A stretch of 46,659 bases of DNA from Paenibacillus chondroitinus NBRC 15376 (GTDB lineage: Bacteria > Bacillota > Bacilli > Paenibacillales > NBRC-103111): the NCBI RefSeq assembly GCF_004000765.1, contig NZ_BILW01000048.1:1-46659 (forward strand), given 5' to 3'. The notes under the pieces are model-generated. The model was not told the origin of the DNA. It made no database searches and saw only the letters and a list, made by a program, of their open reading frames with translations. Both the position numbers and the translations under genes were made by a program. Positions 33,188 to 41,246 of the stretch are shown one piece after another. How positions within the stretch are numbered: the first letter of the stretch is position 1; the number at the start of each line of letters is the position of its first letter.

Positions 33188-36100
33188 TTATTTCACGTTG
33201 ACGACCACTTGATTCGGGCGGTAAACAGCTAACAATACGCCTTCCCGATCTGTCGCGAACATGACGGTACGCTCCGACTCAAGCTCAAAGACATAGCTTC
33301 GGCCAGTGCGTGGATCTTTTACTTCGATCAATGTATCTACGCTGTATTCCGACACGAAAATATACAATGAACCTTGGGCAAAGCTCAGCTTGCGCCCGTA
33401 AACCCCCGGCAGTTGCCCGCCTTTCACCCACGTCATTTCCTCTGATACGCCGGCTTCCGCCAAAGCATAGCTGTACAACGCTTCTATACTTTCACCGCGT
33501 TCATTTAATTCAACCGGCAGCGGACACCAGATGAGCTGTCCTTTGCCAATCGCATAACGGCGGGTGGTTCCGTGCCCAGAGCTCCATCCGCTATGCTCAT
33601 CATCACCTTCAGAGAGCGCGATCTCTTTGTTCACTTGCGAAATCCGGGCACCGCCGAAGGAGACTGGGTACTGGCTGCCGTTCAAGACCATCATTTCTTC
33701 CCGCAAAATGTTGCTCAGCAACGTCTCGCCCACCACGTCCGTCAGACGCGATACCGGTGTCCAGTATTCATTCAGTCCAAGCGGCCCTGTGAATAAAAGC
33801 GTTCCGCCATGCGTGCGCACATGCTGAGTGAGCTTTTCCAACGCTTCATCGCTGAAATTATGAGCACTAGGTACAATAATCAGCTTGGGAGGATTTTGTT
33901 CCAAAGCATCCAATTGATACTCACCCATGCCACGGAAAGGCACATTCATTGAATACGCCAACGTACGAGTAAGCTTGGAAGTGGCTTCGCCAGCTAATCT
34001 TCGGGTTGAAAAATCATTGGAGTAAGGGAAAATAGCCACAACTTCCTCCAACTGACGGTCTACGAACAAATCTCGAATACCGCCCATAAAAGCGCCAAAA
34101 TCATACGAAACATCCGCTTCCGGTTTCTCCGTGCCATCTGCACGCAGCGCACCGATGTGCGATTCATTAATATTGTTCATATAAAAGTTAATATTCCAAA
34201 TCCACTGCACAGCGCCCGCCCCACCGGTCGAAAAGGCATAGGCATACTTGCGCTCCAGAATATTCCGCAGCTCATATTCTGAACGTTTTGCCCGTCCATC
34301 AGCTGTTTCTATATACATAATGCCGGTTTCCTGAATCAGGCTCGGCTTATCCGGCGCTTTGGAGAAAATACCGTCCCACACTAACTGATCCATTAACCAC
34401 CACGTATGAACCGTCGTATAGTCCACTGCTTCCGCATAGAAAAATGGTGATGGACGCAGTGCACCAAGTCCCTCATCCTGACCGACCGTTGCCAAATGAG
34501 CAGGATTGATGCTGCGAATGGTCGCAATTAACTCCTGAGCCCAGCGATTATGCATATCCATCGTAAAATACGTATAATCCAGCCATGGTCCGCCTTTTTT
34601 CTCCAGCATTTCAGTCGTCTTCATGTTCATTTCCGAAACATCGGGGAGTTTTGCGCTCTGAAAATCGGGCAGTTCCATTGGCGTCATATTCCAACGCTCC
34701 TGCAGCTTGCGAATATCGCCGTGACGGTTCTCCAGCCATGCTGTGAACGCTGCTTTCTCAAATTTGTCCTGAGCGGATTGCGGCCCGGAAAATGGCTTAT
34801 TCGGGTTAAACATGGACGGCTCATTGATCAGATCCCAATGGACATTCGTTGTTTCTTTATGGCGCGACACGACGGCCGAAATAAATCGCTTCTGAGCTTC
34901 CACGCTGCGCGGATCCAGATACGGATTGACACCCTCCCACATCTCCGGTGTAAAGGCGAAGAAATTAAACGTGACATCAATGTTGTGCTTTTTACAAGTC
35001 AAAATGAAAGCATCAATAGCACGCAGCACTTCCTCGTAGGGATGGCCATCAACGAACATAACTTGGCGCCATGCGGACCAAATCCCTGTGCGCAGCAGGT
35101 TAATCCCTGCTTTGACCATTTGTGCGATATCCTTGTCCCAAACCGATACGTTAGGCAGAAAAAGAAATTTCCGCGCCACATCGCTCGTCATATAGGTCAT
35201 GCCAACGATCGGCAGCGGACGTCCATCTTTGATGAAATAGTCGCGATCGCAGGAAAGCGGTGTTCCTTCGCGCAGCAATTCCGCATCATATCCCCAGAAA
35301 CCCTGCTGGTAGATGCGCGTCTCTCCTGTATTGGCAACGGCTGTACATACCGCCGAATAATAACCAGGCTCCAGATCGACCTGCACATTCATTTTTTTAT
35401 AAGTCAGCTCGCGGGATGCATCCATTTGAACAGAAGTTGACCATAACGGCTCCGAAACGCCGTCTTTCTTCACTTGAACATCGAATGTCCACGACGTATT
35501 AGCCGAGGCAGCTGCTTCGCGATTGGCAAGCGTTTGCAATTGAATGGTCAATGCCGCTCGGTCACCAGGATCGTAACAGGCGTAGTTCGGCTTGAACCAA
35601 ATTTCGGTTCCCCCCCGCGCCGTAAAGGCAGCCAAGTCCCTCAGCACTTCCGCTCCCCCTTGTGTCCAGAAGGCATCATCCGTTACCAAGTTTGCGAAAA
35701 TCCAGCGTCCGCCTGCAAAATCACCCTTCGTGTTCTCCAGCAGCACGATTGGCGCCGCAACTTCACGGCCCTCCGAAGAAATTCCTTTCAGCAGCGGCAA
35801 AAAATGGGCGTCCATCGGCCCGCTCGAGCCAATCTGACCCGGATGATCATCCGCGCGAGTTACGTGAAGCGCAAGACCAACCGTTGGCTGCACTTGAAAC
35901 AGCGCTTCTTTGCCGGCTAGCAAAGGCAGATCCGCATGAGCCGCATAACGGGCAATCGGCGCAGGATCGACAGGAAGCACCTCGTGAATCTGCAAAAGCT
36001 GGTGGTAGCCGGTTTGCTCTGCTTCCGCCGTCCATCCCTCGCTGCTTGGATAAACCGGTACTCGAAATGGCGCGCTCCCGATATGAAGCAGCCCTTTCCC

Positions 36101-36319
36101 TCTGCGAACATGAGACATCACCGCTTCCCAAGCTGCTTTTGGAAAATACCGCCCATGAAGATGAAGGAAATTGTCAGCCGTCCCTTGCAGCAAAACTTCC
36201 GGTAACTCCTCAGCGCCAACAATGCGACCCAATTGTGCCAATGCATCTAGACTGCGGCTGTCCGGCCGTGTGCCTTCATAAGGAAACGCTGCATCATAAA
36301 AAATTATACAGTTACCCAT
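33188..36319 (-). CDS. Large clan GH-A-like glycoside hydrolase with GATase-like flanking domains
   Basis: 1043 residues, no signal peptide, so cytoplasmic. GGGAGG precedes the ATG by seven bases. The N-terminal ~230 residues look like a class-I glutamine-amidotransferase-like Rossmann domain (GNCIIFYDAAFPYEG; GKGLLHIG; GGRWIFANLV), followed by an all-beta region (~240-360). The central TIM barrel (~365-740) carries acid/base candidate E500 in WDLINEP and nucleophile candidate E664 in LIQETG, the spacing expected of clan GH-A retaining enzymes. The C-terminal part has a second GATase-like domain (KLIIVPSAHNFSDEALEKL; GGTLLFTGPLG), as in the trimerisation domain of GH42 beta-galactosidases, and a beta tail. 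The exact GH family is uncertain. The gene is divergent from a LacI regulator that probably controls it. Confidence 0.85.
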   Translation of the reverse strand: MGNCIIFYDAAFPYEGTRPDSRSLDALAQLGRIVGAEELPEVLLQGTADNFLHLHGRYFPKAAWEAVMSHVRRGKGLLHIGSAPFRVPVYPSSEGWTAEAEQTGYHQLLQIHEVLPVDPAPIARYAAHADLPLLAGKEALFQVQPTVGLALHVTRADDHPGQIGSSGPMDAHFLPLLKGISSEGREVAAPIVLLENTKGDFAGGRWIFANLVTDDAFWTQGGAEVLRDLAAFTARGGTEIWFKPNYACYDPGDRAALTIQLQTLANREAAASANTSWTFDVQVKKDGVSEPLWSTSVQMDASRELTYKKMNVQVDLEPGYYSAVCTAVANTGETRIYQQGFWGYDAELLREGTPLSCDRDYFIKDGRPLPIVGMTYMTSDVARKFLFLPNVSVWDKDIAQMVKAGINLLRTGIWSAWRQVMFVDGHPYEEVLRAIDAFILTCKKHNIDVTFNFFAFTPEMWEGVNPYLDPRSVEAQKRFISAVVSRHKETTNVHWDLINEPSMFNPNKPFSGPQSAQDKFEKAAFTAWLENRHGDIRKLQERWNMTPMELPDFQSAKLPDVSEMNMKTTEMLEKKGGPWLDYTYFTMDMHNRWAQELIATIRSINPAHLATVGQDEGLGALRPSPFFYAEAVDYTTVHTWWLMDQLVWDGIFSKAPDKPSLIQETGIMYIETADGRAKRSEYELRNILERKYAYAFSTGGAGAVQWIWNINFYMNNINESHIGALRADGTEKPEADVSYDFGAFMGGIRDLFVDRQLEEVVAIFPYSNDFSTRRLAGEATSKLTRTLAYSMNVPFRGMGEYQLDALEQNPPKLIIVPSAHNFSDEALEKLTQHVRTHGGTLLFTGPLGLNEYWTPVSRLTDVVGETLLSNILREEMMVLNGSQYPVSFGGARISQVNKEIALSEGDDEHSGWSSGHGTTRRYAIGKGQLIWCPLPVELNERGESIEALYSYALAEAGVSEEMTWVKGGQLPGVYGRKLSFAQGSLYIFVSEYSVDTLIEVKDPRTGRSYVFELESERTVMFATDREGVLLAVYRPNQVVVNVK

Positions 36320-36364
36320 TTTAAAACCTCCCGTTGTGTTTCGTATTTCATTATTCGTTATTTT

Positions 36365-36377
36365 TGTTAGGCTAACA
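36365..36377. promoter_or_regulatory. Palindrome in the hydrolase/LacI intergenic region, candidate operator
   Basis: TGTTAG-G-CTAACA is a perfect odd-centred palindrome 46 bp before the hydrolase ATG. A half-like TTTTGTTAG recurs at about 36486-36494, near the regulator start. A symmetrical site between divergent regulator and target suits a LacI-type repressor, but the sequence is not the classic LacI-family core with central CG. Confidence 0.5.
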
Positions 36378-36537
36378 TCTAATTCGACACCCCTACTGTA
36401 ATCATTTTCACTCTTAACGTCAATTCATTTTTATACATAAACTTCCTTGTAGATTGACAATATATCTTTCTTAGCCGACAATAGGTTTTGTTAGTTTTGT
36501 TATGTGAATTATGATTTTAATTAAGTAGGTGCATTCA

Positions 36538-37584
36538 TTGAGCAAAAAAGTTTCCATGCAGCAAATAGCAGATCGGCTAGGACTGTCTAAATATACCGTG
36601 TCCCAAGCGTTATCCGGAAAATCAGGTGTAAGCGAGGAGAACCGGCTGCGTATTCAAGAAATGGCGAAAGCCATGGGATACCTCATCCAATCAGCAGCGC
36701 AGACCCCTGGAAGCCTGAATAATGAACCGATGAGCGCGAACGGGCAAACGCCTTACATTCTGGTTTGGATTCAGGCCATTTATCAGCAGGATAATCCCTT
36801 CTGGGGAAAAGTTCTCGCGGGGATCGGGGCAGCCAGCAAAGATCTGGGCTTCGAGCATCTGATCATCCCTGTTCCGGCTCATCATAACGAACAGCTGCAG
36901 ATTCCTTCGTATGTGAATCCTGATCACTGCGCGGGCCATCTTCTGGCAGGAACTTTTCCTACCCTTTCGGTCATCTCACTCCAACAAACCGGGATTCCGC
37001 TCGTATTAATTGACCATTCCGAACCTCTGGTGGATGTGGATTGCGTTCTCAACAATAATTTGGACTCGGGTAAAATGGCCTGTCAACGCCTTCTCGCCAC
37101 CGGCTTGAAACGGCTTGTTTTTGTCGGCGATGATCAATTTGCCATCAGCTTCAAGGAGCGCTTCTGGGGCTGCCGAATGGCCATGGAAGATTTGAGCAAA
37201 CCGGACGAGGACTACTCGTTAAAGAAATGGAGTATTCCCTACCAGAGTCGTCAGGTTCTCCAATACCTGGAGCGCAAAGTGTCGGCACTTTCACCTGAAA
37301 GCCTGCCCGAAGGCATGATTTGTGCTAACGATCAAATCGCGCTGGAGCTGATTCCCCTTCTTAAGCGCCATGGCATCGATGTTCCGGGTCAGGTTAAGGT
37401 CATCGGGATTGATAACATTGATGCCTCCGCCTATGCGCATCCGCCTCTTAGCACCATTGAGCTTGCGAAAGAATCGCTTGGCATTCGGGCAGTGGAAACT
37501 CTCCTGTACCGGCTTAAACACCCGGGCAGGCAAGCAGAGAAAATCATCCTCTCGTCCCGTTTCATCGCGCGAGATTCCGGTTAA
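36538..37584 (+). CDS. LacI-family transcriptional regulator (TTG start)
   Basis: 348 residues. The TTG at 36538 is favoured because AAGTAGGTG lies six to seven bases before it, although GTG 36529 is in frame. The N-terminal LacI helix-turn-helix is clear (SMQQIADRLGLSKYTVSQAL, then SGKSGVSEENR), with a hinge near residue 50 and a periplasmic-binding-protein-like effector domain (IPLVLIDHSEP; MICANDQIALELIPLLKRHG; VKVIGIDNIDASAYAHPPL). It is divergent from the 1043-residue glycoside hydrolase gene with 218 bp between them, so autoregulation and repression of that gene are likely. The inducer is unknown, probably a breakdown sugar. Confidence 0.92.
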   Translation: MSKKVSMQQIADRLGLSKYTVSQALSGKSGVSEENRLRIQEMAKAMGYLIQSAAQTPGSLNNEPMSANGQTPYILVWIQAIYQQDNPFWGKVLAGIGAASKDLGFEHLIIPVPAHHNEQLQIPSYVNPDHCAGHLLAGTFPTLSVISLQQTGIPLVLIDHSEPLVDVDCVLNNNLDSGKMACQRLLATGLKRLVFVGDDQFAISFKERFWGCRMAMEDLSKPDEDYSLKKWSIPYQSRQVLQYLERKVSALSPESLPEGMICANDQIALELIPLLKRHGIDVPGQVKVIGIDNIDASAYAHPPLSTIELAKESLGIRAVETLLYRLKHPGRQAEKIILSSRFIARDSG

Positions 37585-37595
37585 ATGAGAAAAAG

Positions 37596-37640
37596 AAAAA
37601 GGCCTATAGCATGGCTCCAAGAGCCGCTATATGCCTTTTT
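37596..37640. terminator. Bidirectional terminator between the LacI-type gene and the small membrane-protein gene
   Basis: AAAAAGGC-TATAGC and GCTATA-GCCTTTTT pair around an inner GGCTC/GAGCC stem, with A and T runs on opposite sides serving both convergent genes. Confidence 0.88.
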
Positions 37641-37655
37641 CTGTATTAAAAGAGC

Positions 37656-37922
37656 CTACAATCGAGAGAGTAGGACGGATACGAGCATGCCTGCAATCGC
37701 GATCCAAAATAAATAGGAACGAATCACACGTTTTAAGCTCTTATCTTGACGCTCCATGACCGCCTTCTTGCGGGCGGAACTGGAATTCGTCTCCTCATCC
37801 AACTCATCTGTCACTTGCGTGCGCCAGTTCACGAATTGAAACCCGATACCGCTGACCACAACGGAAATCATCAGTAAAATCAAAGAACCCATAAATAGTT
37901 TGTCCGAAATGGACTGCATCAT
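37656..37922 (-). CDS. Small two-segment membrane protein, unknown function
   Basis: 88 residues, with ATGs at codons 1 and 2 and GAAAGG upstream. Two hydrophobic stretches (about 9-30 and 66-87) flank a charged, partly acidic linker (DELDEETNSSSARKK). Both ends would lie on the same side of the membrane. No family was recognised. It is monocistronic: it converges with the LacI gene on one side and is separated from the peroxiredoxin gene by that gene's terminator on the other. Confidence 0.75.
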   Translation of the reverse strand: MMQSISDKLFMGSLILLMISVVVSGIGFQFVNWRTQVTDELDEETNSSSARKKAVMERQDKSLKRVIRSYLFWIAIAGMLVSVLLSRL

Positions 37923-37991
37923 CGATCTAACCTTTCTGTCGTTGCCTCATTTGCCTTCCTAATTATACTGCAAATGCAGCCCCGAATGCAC

Positions 37992-38030
37992 ACAAAAGCC
38001 CCAATCCGTGAATGATATACGGATTGGGGC
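37992..38030 (-). terminator. Terminator of the peroxide-defence operon
   Basis: Eleven-base arms CCCCAATCCGT and ACGGATTGGGG, followed on the minus strand by CTTTTGTG. It lies 17 bp past the peroxiredoxin stop. Confidence 0.85.
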
Positions 38031-38046
38031 ATGCTAAACTTAACAA

Positions 38047-38613
38047 TTATAGCGTTTTGTCGCCGGGTTTCCAGTTCGCCGGGCAAAGTCCTCCGGCTTG
38101 AAGCGCTTGAAGCACACGCAGCGTCTCGTCTACCGAACGTCCAACGTTCATGTCTGTCACGACTTGGTAGCGAAGCACGCCTTCAGGGTCGATAATGAAC
38201 AACCCGCGGTGAGCCGCACCTGTTTCATCGTCCAGAACGCCATAAGCGCGTGCTGTTTCTTTGGAGAAATCGCTGACGAGCGGGAATTTCACGGGACCGA
38301 TACCGCTTTGATCGCGCGGCGTTTGTGTCCAGGCTCTATGCGTGTACACGCTATCCACGGATGCACCTACGATTTCACAGTCCAAGTCAAGGAACTCTTC
38401 ATAGTTGTCGCTGAAAGCCGTAATTTCCGTTGGACATACGTAAGTGAAATCGAAAGGCCAGAAGAAGAATACTAACCACTTGCCTCTGTAGTCCTCAAGA
38501 GAAATTTTTTCTTCTAAAGTTTCCATGTTTTTCGTGGACAAGAGTGAAAAGCTTGGTGCTGGCAGTCCTATTTTAGCAAAAGATGGGGATGGTTGTGCGG
38601 TTAATTGTGTCAT
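38047..38613 (-). CDS. 2-Cys peroxiredoxin (AhpC/TSA family)
   Basis: 188 residues. It reduces hydrogen peroxide and alkyl hydroperoxides with a peroxidatic cysteine, C60, in FTYVCPTE, and a resolving cysteine, C177, in GLCPANW. The thioredoxin fold core, the WPFDFTYVCP loop and the GGLCPANWKPG tail place it with typical 2-Cys enzymes of the Prx1/AhpC group. The start has AGAGGAGAGAG upstream. It is the last gene of a three-gene unit with a thioredoxin-reductase-like flavoprotein and a glutaredoxin-like protein, which probably form its electron supply: NAD(P)H to flavoprotein to the small CPYC protein to the peroxiredoxin (inference). Expression is likely peroxide- or iron-responsive. Confidence 0.95.
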   Translation of the reverse strand: MTQLTAQPSPSFAKIGLPAPSFSLLSTKNMETLEEKISLEDYRGKWLVFFFWPFDFTYVCPTEITAFSDNYEEFLDLDCEIVGASVDSVYTHRAWTQTPRDQSGIGPVKFPLVSDFSKETARAYGVLDDETGAAHRGLFIIDPEGVLRYQVVTDMNVGRSVDETLRVLQALQAGGLCPANWKPGDKTL

Positions 38614-38657
38614 GGTTCTCTCTCCTCTTTATCTATCTATTTTATGTGGATTGTGGA

Positions 38658-38897
38658 TTAAACAGTTACTTCAGCCAAAGCCTTTTTGAGCTTGGTCACA
38701 TTGAGACCTAGAATTTTGTGTTCGCCAATCACCGTTACCGGCAGTGACATCATGCCCATATCATGAAGCTCTTGGCCATATTGGTCATTGAGATCAATAT
38801 TTCTTTCTTCATAGGCCACTTGCTGATCGGTTAAGTATTTTTTTAACTGCTGGCAATAAGGGCAATTCGTGCTGGAATAAACAATGACATTAGACAT
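38658..38897 (-). CDS. Glutaredoxin-like (NrdH type) small redox protein
   Basis: 79 residues with active site C12-P-Y-C15 (SSTNCPYCQQ) and the cis-proline TVIG loop (SLPVTVIGEHKILGLN), typical of NrdH/glutaredoxin-like proteins of Gram-positives that lack glutathione and use thioredoxin reductase. It is placed between the flavoprotein and peroxiredoxin genes with 29-bp and 44-bp gaps, consistent with electron transfer between them. AGGAGA precedes the ATG. Confidence 0.93.
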   Translation of the reverse strand: MSNVIVYSSTNCPYCQQLKKYLTDQQVAYEERNIDLNDQYGQELHDMGMMSLPVTVIGEHKILGLNVTKLKKALAEVTV

Positions 38898-38926
38898 ATG
38901 ATTTCATCTCCTAATAGGTTGTAAGA

Positions 38927-39850
38927 TTATTTATATTGCGGGATCAATTGAGCCCGTTTATTAATAAATTTATCAACGGCCATGGCCGCAATCGCTCCAT
39001 CCGCAGCTGCAACGACTGCTTGCTTAACAGGTGTGCGTCTAACTTCGCCTGCGCCAAAAACGCCTGGAACCGATGATTGCATCGAGCTGTCGAGAATCAT
39101 AAAACCCTCTTCATCCAGCGGCACTTGGCCCTGCAGGAAGTCTGTCCCCGGTTTGCTGCCGGATAAGAAGACGAAAACGCCGTCCACTTCAAGCACTTCC
39201 TCCGTACCAACACCTGTGCGAATGCGAAGCCCTTCTACCTTATTGGTGCCAAGCACTTCAAGCGGTTTGGCTTTGTAGAGGATGTCCGTACCCGGTATTT
39301 CCGGTGTATGATGAACGCCTTGCAATTCAGGGCGCGGCACCACGAAGTGGATTTTTTCCGCAAATTTGCTCAGTGCCTGAGCTTCTTCCAGCGCTTCTTC
39401 CGAATCACCGATGACTGCGACCGTTTTCCCCTCAAAAAAAGCTCCGTCACACGTTGCACAAGTACTCACGCCACGCCCAAGCAGATTCTCCTCACCAGGA
39501 AGCATACGGTTGCGTCCTTTCGACCCCGTCGCAATGATAATCGATTTGCCTTCATACATACCGTCCGCCGTAAACACGACTTTCGTCTCATCTTCCACAT
39601 CTACAGCCGTAATTGTCGTTTGAATAAATTCAGCGCCGAAGCCTTTTGCCTGCTCCCGCATCGTATCCAGCAGTTCCTTGCCAGACAAGGCCCCAATGAC
39701 CCCTGGGTAATTGGCAATTTTGTGCGTGATGGCCAATGCTCCCGTGTTCGGCGCCTTATCAATCACCAGCGTCTTCAAGTTTCCTCTAGCTGTATAGATG
39801 GCAGCTGAAGCTCCTGCCGGTCCTGCTCCAATAATAATGACATCGTACAT
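38927..39850 (-). CDS. Thioredoxin-reductase-like FAD/NAD(P) flavoprotein
   Basis: 307 residues. FAD-binding GAGPAGASAA at the N-terminus, ATG motif (IIIATGS), redox-active C131-A-T-C134-D, a second nucleotide-binding site (VAVIGDSEEALEEA), and the C-terminal FAD block GVFGAGEVRRTPVKQ. The second site has GDSEEA instead of the usual GGGNSA, so NAD(P)H preference may differ from standard TrxB. It is the first gene of the unit and very probably reduces the CPYC protein encoded next. AAAGGG lies 9 bases before the ATG. Confidence 0.93.
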   Translation of the reverse strand: MYDVIIIGAGPAGASAAIYTARGNLKTLVIDKAPNTGALAITHKIANYPGVIGALSGKELLDTMREQAKGFGAEFIQTTITAVDVEDETKVVFTADGMYEGKSIIIATGSKGRNRMLPGEENLLGRGVSTCATCDGAFFEGKTVAVIGDSEEALEEAQALSKFAEKIHFVVPRPELQGVHHTPEIPGTDILYKAKPLEVLGTNKVEGLRIRTGVGTEEVLEVDGVFVFLSGSKPGTDFLQGQVPLDEEGFMILDSSMQSSVPGVFGAGEVRRTPVKQAVVAAADGAIAAMAVDKFINKRAQLIPQYK

Positions 39851-39904
39851 TGCGCTGCACCCTTTCTATCCGTTCCACTGCTTGTCCACTGATAATAGAT
39901 ATCA

Positions 39905-39964
39905 TATAATAATTATTATAAATAAATATAGATGAAAGTCAATACTTTTTGATAATAATTATAA
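39905..39964 (-). promoter_or_regulatory. Promoter of the peroxide-defence operon with PerR/Fur-like boxes
   Basis: On the minus strand TTGACT (complement of 39937-39942) and TATAAT (complement of 39915-39920) are 16 bp apart. The -10 lies inside a perfect 16-bp palindrome TATAATAATTATTATA (39905-39920). Upstream of the -35, TGATAATAATTATAA (39950-39964) differs at one position from the PerR consensus TTATAATNATTATAA and at one position from the 15-bp Fur core TGATAATNATTATCA. Peroxide-related genes downstream favour PerR. Confidence 0.7.
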
Positions 39965-40032
39965 ATAAGGAGATAGGAAGTACAACGACAAGAAAACAGC
40001 CCCCTTAGCGACAAGAGAGTCCCTACAATCAT

Positions 40033-40250
40033 TTACTTCATCAGCTTCTCTTGATTGATGGTATCGAAGTAAGCTTGGATGTCGACGTCAACCAACCAAT
40101 TGCCTTTGCGGTTGCACGCCTTTCGGATACGGTAAGCGCCTGCTTTGCGCTTCGCATTGGCCTGAAACCAAACGAGGCTTCCTGAAAATCCGTTTCAAAG
40201 ATCGGTTCTACGACCAGTCTCCTTGTCGATGGATCGGTGAAGTGCGGGCT
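40033..40250 (-). pseudogene. Decayed fragment of a group II intron reverse transcriptase
   Basis: The minus strand between the LysR gene and the redox operon encodes recognisable RT blocks of a group II intron maturase in two frames. The first frame reads RRLVVEPIFETDFQEASFGF followed by RPMRSAKQA. After a frameshift, the second frame reads AYRIRKACNRKGNWLVDVDI followed by QAYFDTINQEKLMK and TAA. Only the early RT region (finger blocks with the FGFRP motif) is present. The N-terminus, the YADD catalytic block, the maturase domain and the intron RNA are missing. It marks an old insertion and deletion. Confidence 0.72.
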
Positions 40251-40262
40251 GAGTAACGGCTC

Positions 40263-41108
40263 TTATAAGTTCTGGCTAATTTTAAAAAACTGCCGTTCTA
40301 AAGGCGACAACTCGTAATTTGTTCGAGTAACTAAAAACTTATCAATGTACCGATATTCCTGCGGAAGCTCCATGAAATCTGTAACTCCAAACTCTCTGAC
40401 ATTGGTTTTGGAAATAAGAGCGATGCCCATGCCTAGGCTAGCAAGTCGGAGCAGCGTTTCCAATACACCGACCTCTGATTTAGAAGCCAGATGAATGCCG
40501 TGAGCCGAGTAAATGCGCTGCAGAATTGAGGCGTACAAGCAATTTTTGGACAGGATAAGCATTCTTTCGCTTTGCAAACATTGGGCCAGACTTGCTGTAG
40601 TCTTGACTCTTTTGCCGACCAGAACCAGTTCTTCACTGCCGATTGGCCAGTAATGGAGCTGCTGCAAGTCCGATTTGCCAAAGGTATAGGCCAGGTCAAT
40701 ATTGCCTTCGATCAACTCTTCCTCCATCTTTTCAGTGGAACCGGTTATGAGCGTAACCGACATGTTGGGGTATTTTTCGTATAAATCGGAAAATGCTTTT
40801 GTGATATTTTCGCTGATCACGGATTGCATGATACCTAAACGCAGCTTTAACTCCCGGTGATTCATTTCCTGCTCGGTCTCTTCCCACAGCAGCAGCAGTT
40901 TTTTATACTGCCGATACAGCTTTTCTCCCTCAGGTGTCAATTCCATTCCGCGAGTGCTTCGAAAAAACAGTTGCTTCTGGTAATGGTTTTCGATCTTTTT
41001 TATTTTTGCCGTCATGTTGGACTGCAAATGATTCATGTTCGAAGCTGCTGCAGAAACACTTTTCAGCTCGGCAACGGTAACAAATGCTATCATATTTTCA
41101 ATATCCAT
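40263..41108 (-). CDS. LysR-family transcriptional regulator
   Basis: 281 residues. MDIENMIAFVTVAELKSVSA at 41108 is chosen because GAGGG lies six bases upstream; an ATG two codons earlier has no room for a site. The N-terminal winged helix-turn-helix has the LysR pattern (AAASNMNHLQSNMTAKIKKI), followed by the linker helix and LTPEGEKLY. A two-lobed effector domain occupies the rest, with no amino-acid signature to name the ligand. The gene is divergent from a Gfo/Idh/MocA oxidoreductase with 138 bp between them, the usual layout for regulator and target. Confidence 0.92.
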   Translation of the reverse strand: MDIENMIAFVTVAELKSVSAAASNMNHLQSNMTAKIKKIENHYQKQLFFRSTRGMELTPEGEKLYRQYKKLLLLWEETEQEMNHRELKLRLGIMQSVISENITKAFSDLYEKYPNMSVTLITGSTEKMEEELIEGNIDLAYTFGKSDLQQLHYWPIGSEELVLVGKRVKTTASLAQCLQSERMLILSKNCLYASILQRIYSAHGIHLASKSEVGVLETLLRLASLGMGIALISKTNVREFGVTDFMELPQEYRYIDKFLVTRTNYELSPLERQFFKISQNL

Positions 41109-41246
41109 AGTCATCCCTCTATCAAAAAAAATGATATCTCTATCTCAAATATACATTATTCATGACGGGGTTTCTACACTATATTATGGATATGCGGACG
41201 GTTTGCTTCGCCGCTTTTAAGTAGATCCGAACAGGAGGCATACAAG

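Larger units (their letters stand above)
39851..40262. other. Intergenic region between redox operon and LysR gene
   Basis: Contains the redox-operon promoter with PerR/Fur-like boxes and the reverse transcriptase remnant; no intact gene is seen. Confidence 0.6.

Noticed and set aside
34550..35440. Forward-strand frame of 296 codons inside the glycoside hydrolase gene
   Set aside because: It is antisense to the TIM-barrel coding region with its catalytic motifs; the sequence is low in recognisable structure and rich in His, Arg and Cys as shadow frames are.
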